Shown: one piece after another, positions 26,620 through 35,973 of the stretch
How the letters are laid out: every line of letters starts with the position of its first letter
Position numbering within the stretch: the stretch's first letter is position 1
Source of the DNA: a virus
IMG/VR virus record: IMGVR_UViG_3300026518_000668
Coordinates: 1 to 57,845 of that record
DNA: 57,845 nucleotides
Direction: 5' to 3' (one strand)
Notes under the pieces: model-generated
The model's input: only the letters and a program-made list of their open reading frames with translations
What the model was told of the DNA's origin: nothing
Databases searched by the model: none
Translations under genes and position numbers: made by a program

Positions 26620-28655
26620 CTTCCCGGCCTCAAGCGGCGCTGACTCACACCAACTTCAATCTCGACATTGTCCAGATCCGCATAGGCAGCATCGACCAGC
26701 TCCAGGCGCAACCGCCAGTGACGAGCCGTGACGCCCTTGGCGGTGCGTGCACGCCGCTCAACACCATCGCCAACGGCCTTGTAGATCGCCTCCTTGCCGT
26801 CGTCACCGGTAACCCGCAGATACACCTCGCCATCGGTGGCAATGCCTGCGTACACGCTGTTGATCCGCTTACTACGTGCCGTGCCAAAGTCCGAAGCGCC
26901 AAAATCGATCATTGCGTTGATCGTTTCGCCGTCATCACCCTCGACGCCCAAGCGATAGAGCCCAGCATCAGTGATGGCATAGGTTTCTCCGCCCATACGG
27001 GCGAACTGCGTGAATCCGAAGTTGCGGTATTCACTCAAGGCGCCGGTAACCGCGTTCACCGCGTACTGCAGCGCCTCGCGCCGGGCATCTGCGGCGCTAC
27101 CGCTTACGCGCAGACGCTCTTCGATAGCCATCTGCACGATGTACGACAGCGGCACATCGGCGTGAACGCCAACAAATTCCTCAATCTCAAAGTTGACGAC
27201 GAGGAACACGTCAACGAACTCGCCCACCCGCAACGACTCAGCCACAACAAATAGTGCGCCGCCCTGCAGGATGATCTGGTCATGAGCGACTACTACCCGC
27301 CCCGCGTCCATCATCCACGACGGCATGTATTGCCACCAGTTGGTACCCTGATAGCTGGTTGCTGCAGGCCCAACGCCGCCCATCACAAAGCGTTCCGAGC
27401 CTTTGCCTGCGCAGCCAGCTGACCCGGCACCCTGCATACGACGCAGTACCTTCAAGCGGCCAACCCCGCTGCCGGCTGGAAAGACGCCGAGCCCTTGGGT
27501 AGGCAGGGCCTCTTCCCGATTAAGGCGCCCCAGGCCTTGGGCTGGCGGCAGTTTCCCACGGCCAAACATCGGCTTAGCGGTAGCAGTGACGCCCATCATG
27601 CCCATACCGCCGGCCCCCAGGCCTCCATATCCGTAGGCATTGACGCCCCCGGAGACCAGCCCGTCCCCGTCGACGTAAACAAAGCCTGTCGACTCAGCTA
27701 CCGCGTTAAAGACAGATGTTGTGCCCACGGCATAGACCGCATGGGCGGCTGCCTCGGACTTCGCCTGCAAAGAACAAACGCCGCCTGTCAGCGCCTGACC
27801 ATTCAGCTGAACCAGAGCCAGAGACTCAAGCGCCACCTGCGCCACGCCACCGGCATCCTCGGCAAAAGCGGTCACAACGTATAGCGCAGCGGTGCCGCCC
27901 GTTTCGTGGTACGCCCCAATAATGGGTTCGTCCACAAAGTCGACCATCGAGTACAGCGTCACATCACCGTAGGCCTTGCCTGCTACCGGTACCGCGGAGT
28001 CATAAACGACGACATCATCAACCAGCATCCGAACACCGCCTTCACGGCGAACCAAGCGAACAACAGCCCCCACTGGCTGCTCGGCAGCAACATCACGGCC
28101 ATGCTCCACCGGGGTAATACCCGACGGCCTGGCAACCAGTGCGTGCGAAGCGTGGCCATAGCTATGGTCAAAGGCACCATCGGACAACCCGACAGATACA
28201 CCGTACGACGTCAGGGGCAGACGCACCTGAAAGTAGCTGCCGGCCGGCACCGGCTTGATGCTCCGTGCGCCACCGTTCCACCCGTTATTCTCATGGATAT
28301 CAACCCGTCCAGGGATGCCAGGGACAGCTGCTCTCGCCGGATAACAGACTTGCACCTCTTGGTAGGTCGGTATGCGCCTGGAAGGCCTGGACATATCAAC
28401 CATCCACCCGATCAGTTGCTTTACCGGCTGCCCGTACTGGTCATAGCGGGTCTCGTAAACAGGCGTCACATTGCCGCCGCCAAAATCCATATTGACGTCA
28501 GTACCGATCGCGGACACGAAAAACGGGCCACCACCCGAGCTGCGTTCATAGCCGGATATCAGCAATGTCATCTCGCAGAACGCGGGCCTCGCCGGAATGG
28601 CCGACACCGCCGGCACATATGTGAGAACCGGCTGCTTTTGCAGTCGGTTAGCCAT
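26616..28655 (-). CDS. large tail-block structural protein with Gly/Met-rich middle
   Basis: A 679-residue protein. The N-terminal third is beta-rich with many Pro/Gly turns. A Gly/Met/Tyr-rich segment around residues 340-365 (GYGGLGAGGMGMMGV) separates it from a C-terminal half with GLGVFPAG and FALDxx-like repeats. This middle could be a flexible hinge. It is translationally coupled to the next gene. Such multi-domain proteins usually form tail hubs or spikes; the assignment is inference. Confidence 0.5.
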   Translation of the reverse strand: MANRLQKQPVLTYVPAVSAIPARPAFCEMTLLISGYERSSGGGPFFVSAIGTDVNMDFGGGNVTPVYETRYDQYGQPVKQLIGWMVDMSRPSRRIPTYQEVQVCYPARAAVPGIPGRVDIHENNGWNGGARSIKPVPAGSYFQVRLPLTSYGVSVGLSDGAFDHSYGHASHALVARPSGITPVEHGRDVAAEQPVGAVVRLVRREGGVRMLVDDVVVYDSAVPVAGKAYGDVTLYSMVDFVDEPIIGAYHETGGTAALYVVTAFAEDAGGVAQVALESLALVQLNGQALTGGVCSLQAKSEAAAHAVYAVGTTSVFNAVAESTGFVYVDGDGLVSGGVNAYGYGGLGAGGMGMMGVTATAKPMFGRGKLPPAQGLGRLNREEALPTQGLGVFPAGSGVGRLKVLRRMQGAGSAGCAGKGSERFVMGGVGPAATSYQGTNWWQYMPSWMMDAGRVVVAHDQIILQGGALFVVAESLRVGEFVDVFLVVNFEIEEFVGVHADVPLSYIVQMAIEERLRVSGSAADARREALQYAVNAVTGALSEYRNFGFTQFARMGGETYAITDAGLYRLGVEGDDGETINAMIDFGASDFGTARSKRINSVYAGIATDGEVYLRVTGDDGKEAIYKAVGDGVERRARTAKGVTARHWRLRLELVDAAYADLDNVEIEVGVSQRRLRPGR

Positions 28656-28657
28656 TC

Positions 28658-29101
28658 TCAGACGTACTCGATCAGGGCAATGGCGAAGTACTCAAGAACA
28701 CGGGTCTCGCCCAGCTCAATGAGGGTCGTGCTGACGACGATATCCGCACCAGGCCCGCCAACCGTGGCTTGAACCCGCACCGACTCAGTTCCGCCTGAGC
28801 CAGTGTCGCCTGGCTTTTCGAGACGCATGAACGTCATGGTCCCACCAGCGACGGCGTCACCAGTCCAAATCTCGCTGAGCGCCTTCTTCAAGGTCGCGCC
28901 TTCCGCGTTGGCTTCAAACGTCAAGTTGCCGCCTACACTCGTCTTCAGCTCCAGCAGCAATGTGTTGCCAGACAGCGCCGAATCAGAGGACGCCGGCACA
29001 GGCCCAGAGTAGAACCGAGCAACACACCCATCCAGAATGCTCTTGAGTGAACCGCTTACCGCCTGCTGCCGGCGCAGCTCGGTTGAAAATTTGAAAGCCA
29101 T
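28658..29101 (-). CDS. small tail structural protein
   Basis: A 147-residue protein (AFKFSTELRRQQAVSGSLKS at the start) with a beta-rich C-terminus. ATG 29101 has GAGGTG 8 bases upstream; the frame begins three codons earlier. It lies 2 bases before the 679-residue gene in the same strand and is part of the tail block. No family is recognised. It could be a connector or cap between hub proteins. Confidence 0.5.
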   Translation of the reverse strand: MAFKFSTELRRQQAVSGSLKSILDGCVARFYSGPVPASSDSALSGNTLLLELKTSVGGNLTFEANAEGATLKKALSEIWTGDAVAGGTMTFMRLEKPGDTGSGGTESVRVQATVGGPGADIVVSTTLIELGETRVLEYFAIALIEYV

Positions 29102-29102
29102 A

Positions 29103-29495
29103 TCAAACACCTCGCACTTTGATCATCCCGGCGGGCATTGAAATGATGCCCCCTTCGACAACCGGAATCGGTACCGGCAACGCAGCAATGGCCAGGCACT
29201 CACCAGATGCACCGTCGCGAATTGTGTAGTGGGTAGCGGTGTAGTCCGCAGCAGCAGAAGCCGCAGGGAACACCACGTCTGCGGTGCTTGCGCCCTCCCA
29301 GTAAGCCCCCTGATCAGACGCAGCGAAGGTAACGGCCTGTCGCGCATAATTGCCGTCCACCACCTCATTGGCATCACCGGTGCCCGGGTTACCGGCGTGC
29401 AGCGCGATCACCCAACTGTTTGGGCGCGCGGCAACGGCGTCGCCGGTGTAGAAGTGTTTGATGTACTGCTCGCTGCCGTGCTTACTGGCTGCCAT
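29103..29495 (-). CDS. tail-fibre-type structural protein
   Basis: A 130-residue protein with the pattern WVIALHAGNPGTGDANEV followed by NYARQAVTF and a C-terminal SMPAGMIKVRGV. I recognise this layout from short phage structural proteins often called tail fibre proteins. It is separated from its neighbours by only a few bases, consistent with a tight translational unit. Function is inferred from family resemblance. Confidence 0.55.
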   Translation of the reverse strand: MAASKHGSEQYIKHFYTGDAVAARPNSWVIALHAGNPGTGDANEVVDGNYARQAVTFAASDQGAYWEGASTADVVFPAASAAADYTATHYTIRDGASGECLAIAALPVPIPVVEGGIISMPAGMIKVRGV

Positions 29496-29505
29496 GTCAG
29501 GGCCC

Positions 29506-30018
29506 TCAGATCGAATCGACGGGAATGTAGGTCAGCGACGCGGCCGCCTCGGACGTTTGGCCAGCCTCCACCGGCTTGGGTGAGGCAAAGCGCACGCACG
29601 ACAGGATTCGGCCGCTGCCGCTGCCCTTGGTGCTCTCCGAGACGAGAAACGCGCCCAGAATCGTGGCGTTCTGCTGGAAGGTGAACTGCGCCTTGTTGCC
29701 ATCGTTGTGGTAGGCATCCGCGCCATTGAAGGTGCGCACCCACAGCGGCCTTGTTGCCTGGCTGTAGCCGGCGAACTCACCCATATTGATCGGGATGTCA
29801 GTCGCCTTGGTCGAGTTGGTCGGCGAGTAGTTACCGGTAAACAGGCCGATGTAGAAGCTGCTGATCGGCGACATATCGCCAAACGGCGCAAGCAGCAGAA
29901 ACGCCAGGCCTTCTGCCGGGATCAGGTTGTGCTTCTGCTCGCGCTCAATGGGCTGGCCAGCAGCGTCAAGGATGCTGAAGTCCCAGACGAAGCCGTTGAT
30001 GCCTACGCCTGCTTTCAT
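29506..30018 (-). CDS. tail-block structural protein
   Basis: A 170-residue protein (GVGINGFVWDFSILDAAGQP near the start) with an aromatic-rich beta core and PLWVRTFNGADAY near residue 90. It ends 11 bases before the 130-residue gene and its start overlaps the 389-residue gene's stop by 4 bases. No cysteines or signal peptide. It resembles small virion proteins but no named family was recognised. Confidence 0.5.
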   Translation of the reverse strand: MKAGVGINGFVWDFSILDAAGQPIEREQKHNLIPAEGLAFLLLAPFGDMSPISSFYIGLFTGNYSPTNSTKATDIPINMGEFAGYSQATRPLWVRTFNGADAYHNDGNKAQFTFQQNATILGAFLVSESTKGSGSGRILSCVRFASPKPVEAGQTSEAAASLTYIPVDSI

Positions 30019-31184
30019 TGGATAACCTCCAGGTCGATATGGTCAGCCGAGCGCAGGCCAGAGCCGCTGACCCCGCCTTGCATGGTGGTGACAACCATCT
30101 GGTTGCCGTTGTGCTCCAGCAGCCCAGCGGCGCCCCGTGGCGCGGTCAGGGGTGCATAGCTTTGTCGGTTGGGTAGCTCAACGCTCCCGTCGGCACGGCC
30201 AATCACTTGGCCGTAGCGGCTGAACCACGCCACAGAGCCGTCAGGCAACGTCAGCTCAGTGCCAGCGATGCCGCCGAACTCCAGCACCGTGCGGCTGGTC
30301 ATGTCAGGCCCGCCCAGGCCGGTGATGAAATAGGTCTTGTCCGCACAAACGAAAATCCCGCCCTCTACGCTGGCCAGCAGCGTGACGGGCGCCGGGAACG
30401 GGATGTAGTCAGATTCGGGGTTGTGCAGATGCGGCCACATAGGGTGCGTGTGGTACAGAAACTTGCCCTGGGCGCCGACGATCAGCGCCTGATGGCTGAT
30501 CAGGTGCTCGCAGAACGGCAGGCTGTAGAGCCCAGCCGTCTCAAGCCGTGCTGAGTCATCGAGGATGCGCGGCGGGATCTTGTTTGTGCCGTAGGCAATG
30601 CCTTGGTGATACAGCGTCAGGCCGTTGGGCGTGCTGCAGTACAGCCGGCAGTCGCGCGCATCGTCCACATTGACCCGAATCGCCTGGCCCTCACCCACGC
30701 TGATAATCGCGGGCTGGCAGCCAGATTCAACACCAGCCTCAACCGCGGTCACCGCCACCTTGTAGATGCCAGGGCGCATATTGCCCGCCTCAACACCTAC
30801 GTCGAACGCCGGCGCAGGTACTGCCCAAGCGCGACGGTTCTCGCCAATACGCACGCTATCGGCCACGGTGTTCAGGAACAGCTCTCCCGCATGCCAGACC
30901 GCAGCAACAGGGCCATCAGCAACAGCACCCAGCAGGGTTTCGCCAACCGGCGTGACCTTAATCAGCTGGTCAGCAACAATCAGCGCCAAGGCATCACCGC
31001 CCATCTCAAACACCGCGCGCGTATCGGCCTCTTCGCGCACCGGCTCAAAGCCCGCCCGCAACTCAGCCTTGCCACCAGCCGTAAAGTCGACATTGATTGC
31101 CTCAACAACGGCGCCTTCCGGGAGCCGCTCGGCCTTGGCAATGTTGTTGCTGCCGGTGAATGTGTTTCTGCGCTTGATATCCAC
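30015..31184 (-). CDS. tail hub / DNA-stabilisation-like beta-propeller protein
   Basis: A 389-residue protein whose N-terminal NTFTGSNNIAKAERLPEGA and INVDFTAGGKAELRAGF patterns resemble phage proteins with a beta-propeller-type fold that close the portal. Repeated short strands with G-x-V and aromatic motifs occur throughout. It lies directly downstream of the portal gene, the slot occupied in P22-type phages by head-completion and stabilisation proteins. A late motif lies 58 bases upstream of its start. The specific role is inferred. Confidence 0.55.
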   Translation of the reverse strand: MDIKRRNTFTGSNNIAKAERLPEGAVVEAINVDFTAGGKAELRAGFEPVREEADTRAVFEMGGDALALIVADQLIKVTPVGETLLGAVADGPVAAVWHAGELFLNTVADSVRIGENRRAWAVPAPAFDVGVEAGNMRPGIYKVAVTAVEAGVESGCQPAIISVGEGQAIRVNVDDARDCRLYCSTPNGLTLYHQGIAYGTNKIPPRILDDSARLETAGLYSLPFCEHLISHQALIVGAQGKFLYHTHPMWPHLHNPESDYIPFPAPVTLLASVEGGIFVCADKTYFITGLGGPDMTSRTVLEFGGIAGTELTLPDGSVAWFSRYGQVIGRADGSVELPNRQSYAPLTAPRGAAGLLEHNGNQMVVTTMQGGVSGSGLRSADHIDLEVIQ

Positions 31185-31242
31185 GAACCTACCGCCACAG
31201 GGTTGCTATGGCGGCAGTGTCCGGGCCGGGCGTGGTCGGCGC

Positions 31243-31258
31243 TAACCCTACAGGGGGT
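31243..31258 (-). promoter_or_regulatory. late motif copy 4 (before the 389-residue gene)
   Basis: ACCCCCTGTAGGGTTA, identical to copy 1, 58 bases before the 389-residue gene and touching the portal stop codon. Confidence 0.6.
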
Positions 31259-33522
31259 CACGGCAGGTTGTCGGTAGTCCTCTGCGTTTCGATGCCATCC
31301 ATGCCGCTGCCAGCCTGCTGCGCAACTGGTGGGAACTGAGGGCTGGTGTTGCCCTGCACATCCGGCCTGCCCTCACCCTGAACGTAAGGATCCTTCATCT
31401 GCACTGCCGCAGTTTCGGCAGCGGTCGGGAAATTCGGATCATCGCCGGCCGGCGTTGGCGCCTGGTATCCGGCAGACTGCATAACCGCATCAGCCACAGG
31501 CGCGATCTGCGGCATCTGGGCAATCTGAGCCCCGCTTTGCATGGCGCTGTAGGCCGCCTGCACGCCAATAAGCACCGCCTCGCGCCGAATCTTCTCGATT
31601 TCCGCATCGGTCTTGCCTTCCTTGATGTCCAGCTCGCGCATTTTCAGCTCTGCATTGCTGTTGGCCAGGGCCTGCTTGACCGCCTCGGCAATGCGCGCCT
31701 CGATCTGCTCTGGGGTGGCCTGCTCGCCAGCCGCCCTGATCGCCTCGACCACGTCCTTCTTGAATGGCACGTCCATGAGCGACACCAAGAACGGCACAAT
31801 CGCAGCCTGGTAGTTCTCCGGCAGGCTCTTGGCGGTTTCCGACAGGGCCGACAGCTGTTGCGCTCGGTAGCTGTTGGTGCTGGGCACGTCCTCAAGCGAC
31901 ACCTTCAGGCGAGTGCGCTGCAGGTCGTTCGACAGGTAGGTATACCCAGCCTCATCGCGCTCTGGCCTGTTCAGCACCACCACACGATCAGCACGCACCG
32001 CGTCGCCTTCAATGATGATGTTCTGCTGCTTTTCGCCCATATCTTCAACAATCATGGCGGTCAGCAGCTCACCGACCATAGACCGTGCCGCGCGAAAGTT
32101 GTCCATCATGCGGCCCAGTGCCTGGTTGGACTGCTCGACCTGTGTCGCCTCCTGCACACCAGAGCGCGCGGTACCCTCCTTACCCATGAACCCGGCAGTA
32201 ACGGCGCTGACACGCTGAATCGAGCTGCGGTTGTCCTGCATCAGCTGGAACTGCTGTTCATTCAATGCAAAGTCCCGCTTAACCTCGAACCGTGCACCCT
32301 GACGCGCCATGTGCTCAGCATTTAGAACAATGTCCGCGTCCACCCTGCCGATCTGCGAGCGGAACTGCGCATCGGTCATATCAACAGCGCCCTTGGTTCG
32401 CTCAGTGCGCACCGCAGACATCCCCCAGCGCAGCTTACTGATCCCACTGTTCAAACTGTCCTGCGGGTAGATCATTCCACGGACATACCCATACGGGATT
32501 CTTGTGCCGTCCTCACGGAAACCAAAGAACGGCACATACGGGAAGTGACGATGGGTGTAGGGTGATTTGCCCTCATACAGCTTGTGGGGCCCAAGCCAAT
32601 AGGAACGGAACACCCGGGCCACCACCGCAAAGAAATACTCCACGCTGTTTGAGGCAACGGCAACCTGGTGCTTGAGGTTGTTTTCGTCGTACTCAACAAC
32701 ACGGCCATCCGGCGCTCGCATCACCAACACCTCTTCCCAGCGGCGATACCAGAGCTCCGCCAGGCACACCTTGCGGGTCGTCGGGTTGTACCAGCGCTCT
32801 TCAGCAATAGTCCATGCACGCCCATCAGCCCAGGTATTTTGCAGCCCGGTACTGGTACCACCGTCACCGCCTTCAAGTGACTGCTGCGCCCACCAATCAG
32901 CACCATGTGTGCCCAGGGCCATGATCAGCTGCTTGTGGTCGGGGAATCGGCTGGCAATACGTCCTGGCTCCAGCCAACGCTGCCGGCGCAGCCATCGCGC
33001 ATCCGACAAGTCATCCTCAAGGGCCTGCATATCCCAGTGAATCTCGTTGCGGTGCACACCACTGCAGCGGTACGGGTACTTAAACGGGTCGCTCTCGCGG
33101 CTCACCTCAACCCAGCCGAGCCCCACGGCGATCTGAGGCCGGAATGCGTCCGAGCAGGCGCGGTCGGCCTTCGAGTGCCGTTCTGCCTGGTTCAGCCTGT
33201 AACTGATCGCATCGGCAACGTCCTGGCCGCCCGGGTCACCGTCAGGGGTTACCCGCCAATCAGTGCGGGTTCTGGTCTCATAGCCCTGAATCGACAGCAG
33301 CGCTGGGCCTACCAAGTCCTCCACCGCAGGCGGAATGCCCAGCGCCCGCTGTCGGCGCAGCAACTCCGAGTCCAGCTGGTTGCCGTCGGCATAATCCATT
33401 TCCTTGTCGGCGATCGTGCGCCAGTGCGGCTGCTCTTCGATCTCCTCCATGATCGCGGTGTACTCATCCAGCGTCATCGGGCCGGAACACTGCAGGGGAT
33501 CATATTCGTGCTGGGTATCCAT
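31258..33522 (-). CDS. portal protein, P22-like
   Basis: A 754-residue protein matching the P22-type portal family. The N-terminal HWRTIADKEMDYADGNQL stretch, then RTRTDWRVTPDGD near residue 90, and a long helical, Gln-rich C-terminus (barrel or crown) are typical. ATG 33522 (MDTQHEYD) has GAGG about 6 bases upstream, and that GAGG overlaps the TerL stop codon, so reinitiation is likely. It forms the dodecameric DNA gateway of the head. Length and gene order (terS-terL-portal) are normal. Confidence 0.88.
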   Translation of the reverse strand: MDTQHEYDPLQCSGPMTLDEYTAIMEEIEEQPHWRTIADKEMDYADGNQLDSELLRRQRALGIPPAVEDLVGPALLSIQGYETRTRTDWRVTPDGDPGGQDVADAISYRLNQAERHSKADRACSDAFRPQIAVGLGWVEVSRESDPFKYPYRCSGVHRNEIHWDMQALEDDLSDARWLRRQRWLEPGRIASRFPDHKQLIMALGTHGADWWAQQSLEGGDGGTSTGLQNTWADGRAWTIAEERWYNPTTRKVCLAELWYRRWEEVLVMRAPDGRVVEYDENNLKHQVAVASNSVEYFFAVVARVFRSYWLGPHKLYEGKSPYTHRHFPYVPFFGFREDGTRIPYGYVRGMIYPQDSLNSGISKLRWGMSAVRTERTKGAVDMTDAQFRSQIGRVDADIVLNAEHMARQGARFEVKRDFALNEQQFQLMQDNRSSIQRVSAVTAGFMGKEGTARSGVQEATQVEQSNQALGRMMDNFRAARSMVGELLTAMIVEDMGEKQQNIIIEGDAVRADRVVVLNRPERDEAGYTYLSNDLQRTRLKVSLEDVPSTNSYRAQQLSALSETAKSLPENYQAAIVPFLVSLMDVPFKKDVVEAIRAAGEQATPEQIEARIAEAVKQALANSNAELKMRELDIKEGKTDAEIEKIRREAVLIGVQAAYSAMQSGAQIAQMPQIAPVADAVMQSAGYQAPTPAGDDPNFPTAAETAAVQMKDPYVQGEGRPDVQGNTSPQFPPVAQQAGSGMDGIETQRTTDNLP

Positions 33523-33530
33523 GGTGGTCC

Positions 33531-34811
33531 TCATGTGCGCCAATCAGGCGCCTCTGGCTCTTCGTAACTGGGTTCCATCGTGCTGGGCATGATCGCGACG
33601 GCCTGGCCAACGTAACGGAACATATCGGCACCGTGGCTGTACTCGTCATGCAACGGGCCCATTGGCTCGTTCGTCTGGGTGTGTAATGCGCGGCGATAGC
33701 GTTTCAGGCACTCAACCAACCTGCCGGTCTTGTCCTTATCGAAGTAGCACCTAGGGAAGATCATGCGCACAGCCTTGATGCCTTCCTCAACACTGGTCTG
33801 TGCCAGCACATAGGGGTTGCGGCCCATTTCGCGCAGCAGCTCTTCGGTGCTCTTGCCGGTCTGAAAGTTGCGGGTTCGCCCGTCGTGCGGCAAATAGTCT
33901 GTCCCCCATCGAAAGGGGCGCTTTTCCATCTCGGCAACGTACCAGTCCAATGTGCGGTGGCTGTCCTCGATGTAGTCGATGATGCGGATGTCCTGCGGGC
34001 CACGCTGCACAAAGCCAATCGTCATCGCATCGTTCCAGCCCAGATCCCAGACGGTGTGCACAGGCAAGGTCGGGTCGTATGGCACGCGCTGGATACGCTT
34101 GTCAGCCAGCAGCGCCTCAAGTTCGTGCCGGTAGATCGCACCGGCAGCCACGGTGCGCGGCTTGCCTTCCCAGATGTGCTCATAGTCCTCTTTGCTCATG
34201 GTGCGCTTGGCCTTCAAGCGCTCCTGGTTAAGAACCTCCGGGAACCATGGGTTGTCACGCCAGTTGATTTCGCAAACCCAGGTGTCATCGCTCGCGGACC
34301 CAATGAACCGGACGTAGGTCTCGTCCGTGTCCATATCCGGGTTCAGGGTCAGCCAGATTTCACTGCCGTCTTTACGGATCGTCGGGGTGAGCACGTCCCA
34401 CGACTTCTTGCTGACGCCGTGAGCCTCTTCGACCCAAACAACGTCAACGCCTTCAAACGACTTGATCGAGTCGACCGTGTGCGACTGCAAACCCGTGAAC
34501 AGAAAAAGCGTGCCGTTCGCGCCACGAATCTCGGTGTCCAGCACCTCGTAGAACTCGGTCAGGCCCAGCTTGATGATGTAGTCCTTCAGCAGCCGGTGCA
34601 CCGAGTCACGCATCGACTTCTGAATCTCGCGCGCACACAGAATGCGCAGCGGCTTGCGGGCGCCCATATCGAGCAGCACCTGAGCAACGCCATGTGACTT
34701 ACCGCCACCGCGGCCGCCGTGCATCACCTTGTAGCGGCAGGGCTCGTAAAGCGGGGCCAGCTTGAATGGCAGGTTCAGGTCCAGCTCAAGCGGTTGGACG
34801 AAGGCCGTCAT
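33531..34811 (-). CDS. terL: terminase large subunit
   Basis: A 426-residue DNA-packaging motor. Walker A is GGRGGGKS near residue 38, Walker B is DVVWVEEA near 125, and nuclease-domain acidic motifs are visible at VWDLGWND near 250 and DEYSHGADMFRY near the C-terminus. It starts inside the last codons of terS (overlap of 4 bases) and ends just before the portal. The full set of ATPase and nuclease motifs shows it is intact. Headful-type packaging is plausible given the P22-type portal, but this is inference. Confidence 0.92.
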   Translation of the reverse strand: MTAFVQPLELDLNLPFKLAPLYEPCRYKVMHGGRGGGKSHGVAQVLLDMGARKPLRILCAREIQKSMRDSVHRLLKDYIIKLGLTEFYEVLDTEIRGANGTLFLFTGLQSHTVDSIKSFEGVDVVWVEEAHGVSKKSWDVLTPTIRKDGSEIWLTLNPDMDTDETYVRFIGSASDDTWVCEINWRDNPWFPEVLNQERLKAKRTMSKEDYEHIWEGKPRTVAAGAIYRHELEALLADKRIQRVPYDPTLPVHTVWDLGWNDAMTIGFVQRGPQDIRIIDYIEDSHRTLDWYVAEMEKRPFRWGTDYLPHDGRTRNFQTGKSTEELLREMGRNPYVLAQTSVEEGIKAVRMIFPRCYFDKDKTGRLVECLKRYRRALHTQTNEPMGPLHDEYSHGADMFRYVGQAVAIMPSTMEPSYEEPEAPDWRT

Positions 34812-35386
34812 TCCTCATCGTCCTTCCGCTCAGGGGGCCGTACAAACGTGACCCTGCTGTGCACCTCGATCGCACCACCATTTGCACCAGTGTGCTCCTG
34901 CGTCACCTTATCGCCGTAACGCTTGGGGGCCATCTTGCTGGCCAGCCACTTCCGCGCGTCGACTCTCAGCCGGCTGCGGGCAATGTGGTCGTGGTCGATG
35001 AACGAGTTTCCGTCTTCGTCCTGATAGTTGTCATTGCTGCCGTCATCCGCAATCTGAAGTATCTCTTCGGCCAGCTTGTCGGCCTGAGCCTCGCGCGCGC
35101 GCGCGTATTGCTCTCGAAATTCGGCATTAGAATCGTCAGCCAGCCATCGCATCACAGTACCCAGCGCAGGCATCGTTTCGCTCTTGCAGATGCTGCGTAG
35201 GCTCAGCCCTTCTGCAATGCCAGTGCATATCGATAAAGCCAGGGCGTTGGTATAGGCGCTGGGTCGTCCCTTCTTCCGCACGCGCGGCTTTGCACCAGCC
35301 CTGCCTGCTGCTGGTGGCTTCTTCTTGCTGGATGCGGCTTTACCGCTTGGGGGAGTCTTGGCCATGCCGGGGAGTGTTCCCGGCAT
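34808..35386 (-). CDS. terS: terminase small subunit (Sf6-type)
   Basis: A DNA-recognition subunit of 192 residues, or 185 if translation starts at the ATG at 35365 (MAKTPPSGK). A Lys/Pro-rich N-terminal tail precedes a helix-turn-helix region (YTNALALSICTGIAEGLSLRSICKSE), and RVDARKWLASKMAPKRYGDK near residue 150 is a classic small-terminase motif. The two ATGs lie on opposite arms of a 9-bp inverted repeat (35363-35387), and neither has a clear ribosome-binding site. A copy of the late motif lies 13-34 bases upstream, which supports a late start here. Confidence 0.85.
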   Translation of the reverse strand: MPGTLPGMAKTPPSGKAASSKKKPPAAGRAGAKPRVRKKGRPSAYTNALALSICTGIAEGLSLRSICKSETMPALGTVMRWLADDSNAEFREQYARAREAQADKLAEEILQIADDGSNDNYQDEDGNSFIDHDHIARSRLRVDARKWLASKMAPKRYGDKVTQEHTGANGGAIEVHSRVTFVRPPERKDDEE

Positions 35387-35387
35387 G
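35363..35387. repeat. inverted repeat over the two possible terS starts
   Basis: CATGCCGGG / CCCGGCATG with a 7-base loop. Both candidate start codons lie in the arms, so the hairpin could limit translation of terS. Confidence 0.55.
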
Positions 35388-35399
35388 CCGTGTGGGGTC

Positions 35400-35415
35400 G
35401 AACTCTACAAGGGGT
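35400..35415 (-). promoter_or_regulatory. late motif copy 5 (before terS)
   Basis: ACCCCTTGTAGAGTTC on the minus strand, the most divergent copy, 13-34 bases before terS. It lies at the head of the late block. Confidence 0.45.
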
Positions 35416-35926
35416 CAGCGACCCCGCAGGACTGGCCTTGAATGTCCAAACCGAGCTGCATTTCATTGTCACCCTTCAGCTCGGACCGTAGCCCACGTAC
35501 TTCACGCTCAAGCCTGCGGATCTTTGCAGCCAGCTCGGTGACCATCACTCCGGCTTGGTTGCCCAGTTCAATCTGAGTCGCCTGCAGCGCCCGAGCACCC
35601 AGCATTGCACCGAGTGTCCTGGCTTCCTTCGGGGTCAAGTGCAACACCTCATCGCCAATGTCGAGCACAACGGTGCCGTCGGGCAGTTCGGTGTGGCTTA
35701 TCTGCCGTGCCGGCTTGTGTGGTGCCAATGGCATGTATACGCCACGCTCAACGCGCACCAGGCGCCCATCGCCAACCAGCACCTTCAGCCGATCATCAAT
35801 GATCCCCGGCTTAAGGCCGGTGTGCTGCGCCAAAGAGTCACGGGTAACCAGCTGTTCCAAGTTATGCAGCTCTTCAGCGGCTTCCAGAATCAGGTTGGAG
35901 CTCGTCCGCCGATCATCATGTGCCAT
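35405..35926 (-). CDS. winged-helix transcriptional regulator, candidate late activator
   Basis: A 173-residue protein with an N-terminal helix-turn-helix (LVTRDSLAQHTGLKPGIIDDRLKVLV) and a wing-like strand (GRLVRVERGVYMPL), then a helical C-terminus with Leu-heptads (LAAKIRRLEREVRGLRSEL) suited to dimerisation. ATG 35926 has GGGGA upstream. It is the last gene before the terminase genes. That position and the DNA-binding fold make it the best candidate to control the late operon, perhaps through the five-copy motif. This is inference. Confidence 0.65.
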   Translation of the reverse strand: MAHDDRRTSSNLILEAAEELHNLEQLVTRDSLAQHTGLKPGIIDDRLKVLVGDGRLVRVERGVYMPLAPHKPARQISHTELPDGTVVLDIGDEVLHLTPKEARTLGAMLGARALQATQIELGNQAGVMVTELAAKIRRLEREVRGLRSELKGDNEMQLGLDIQGQSCGVADPL

Positions 35927-35973
35927 TGTGTGGTCCCCTTTTGTTCTGCAACCCAAGGCGTTCAATGCCCAAC

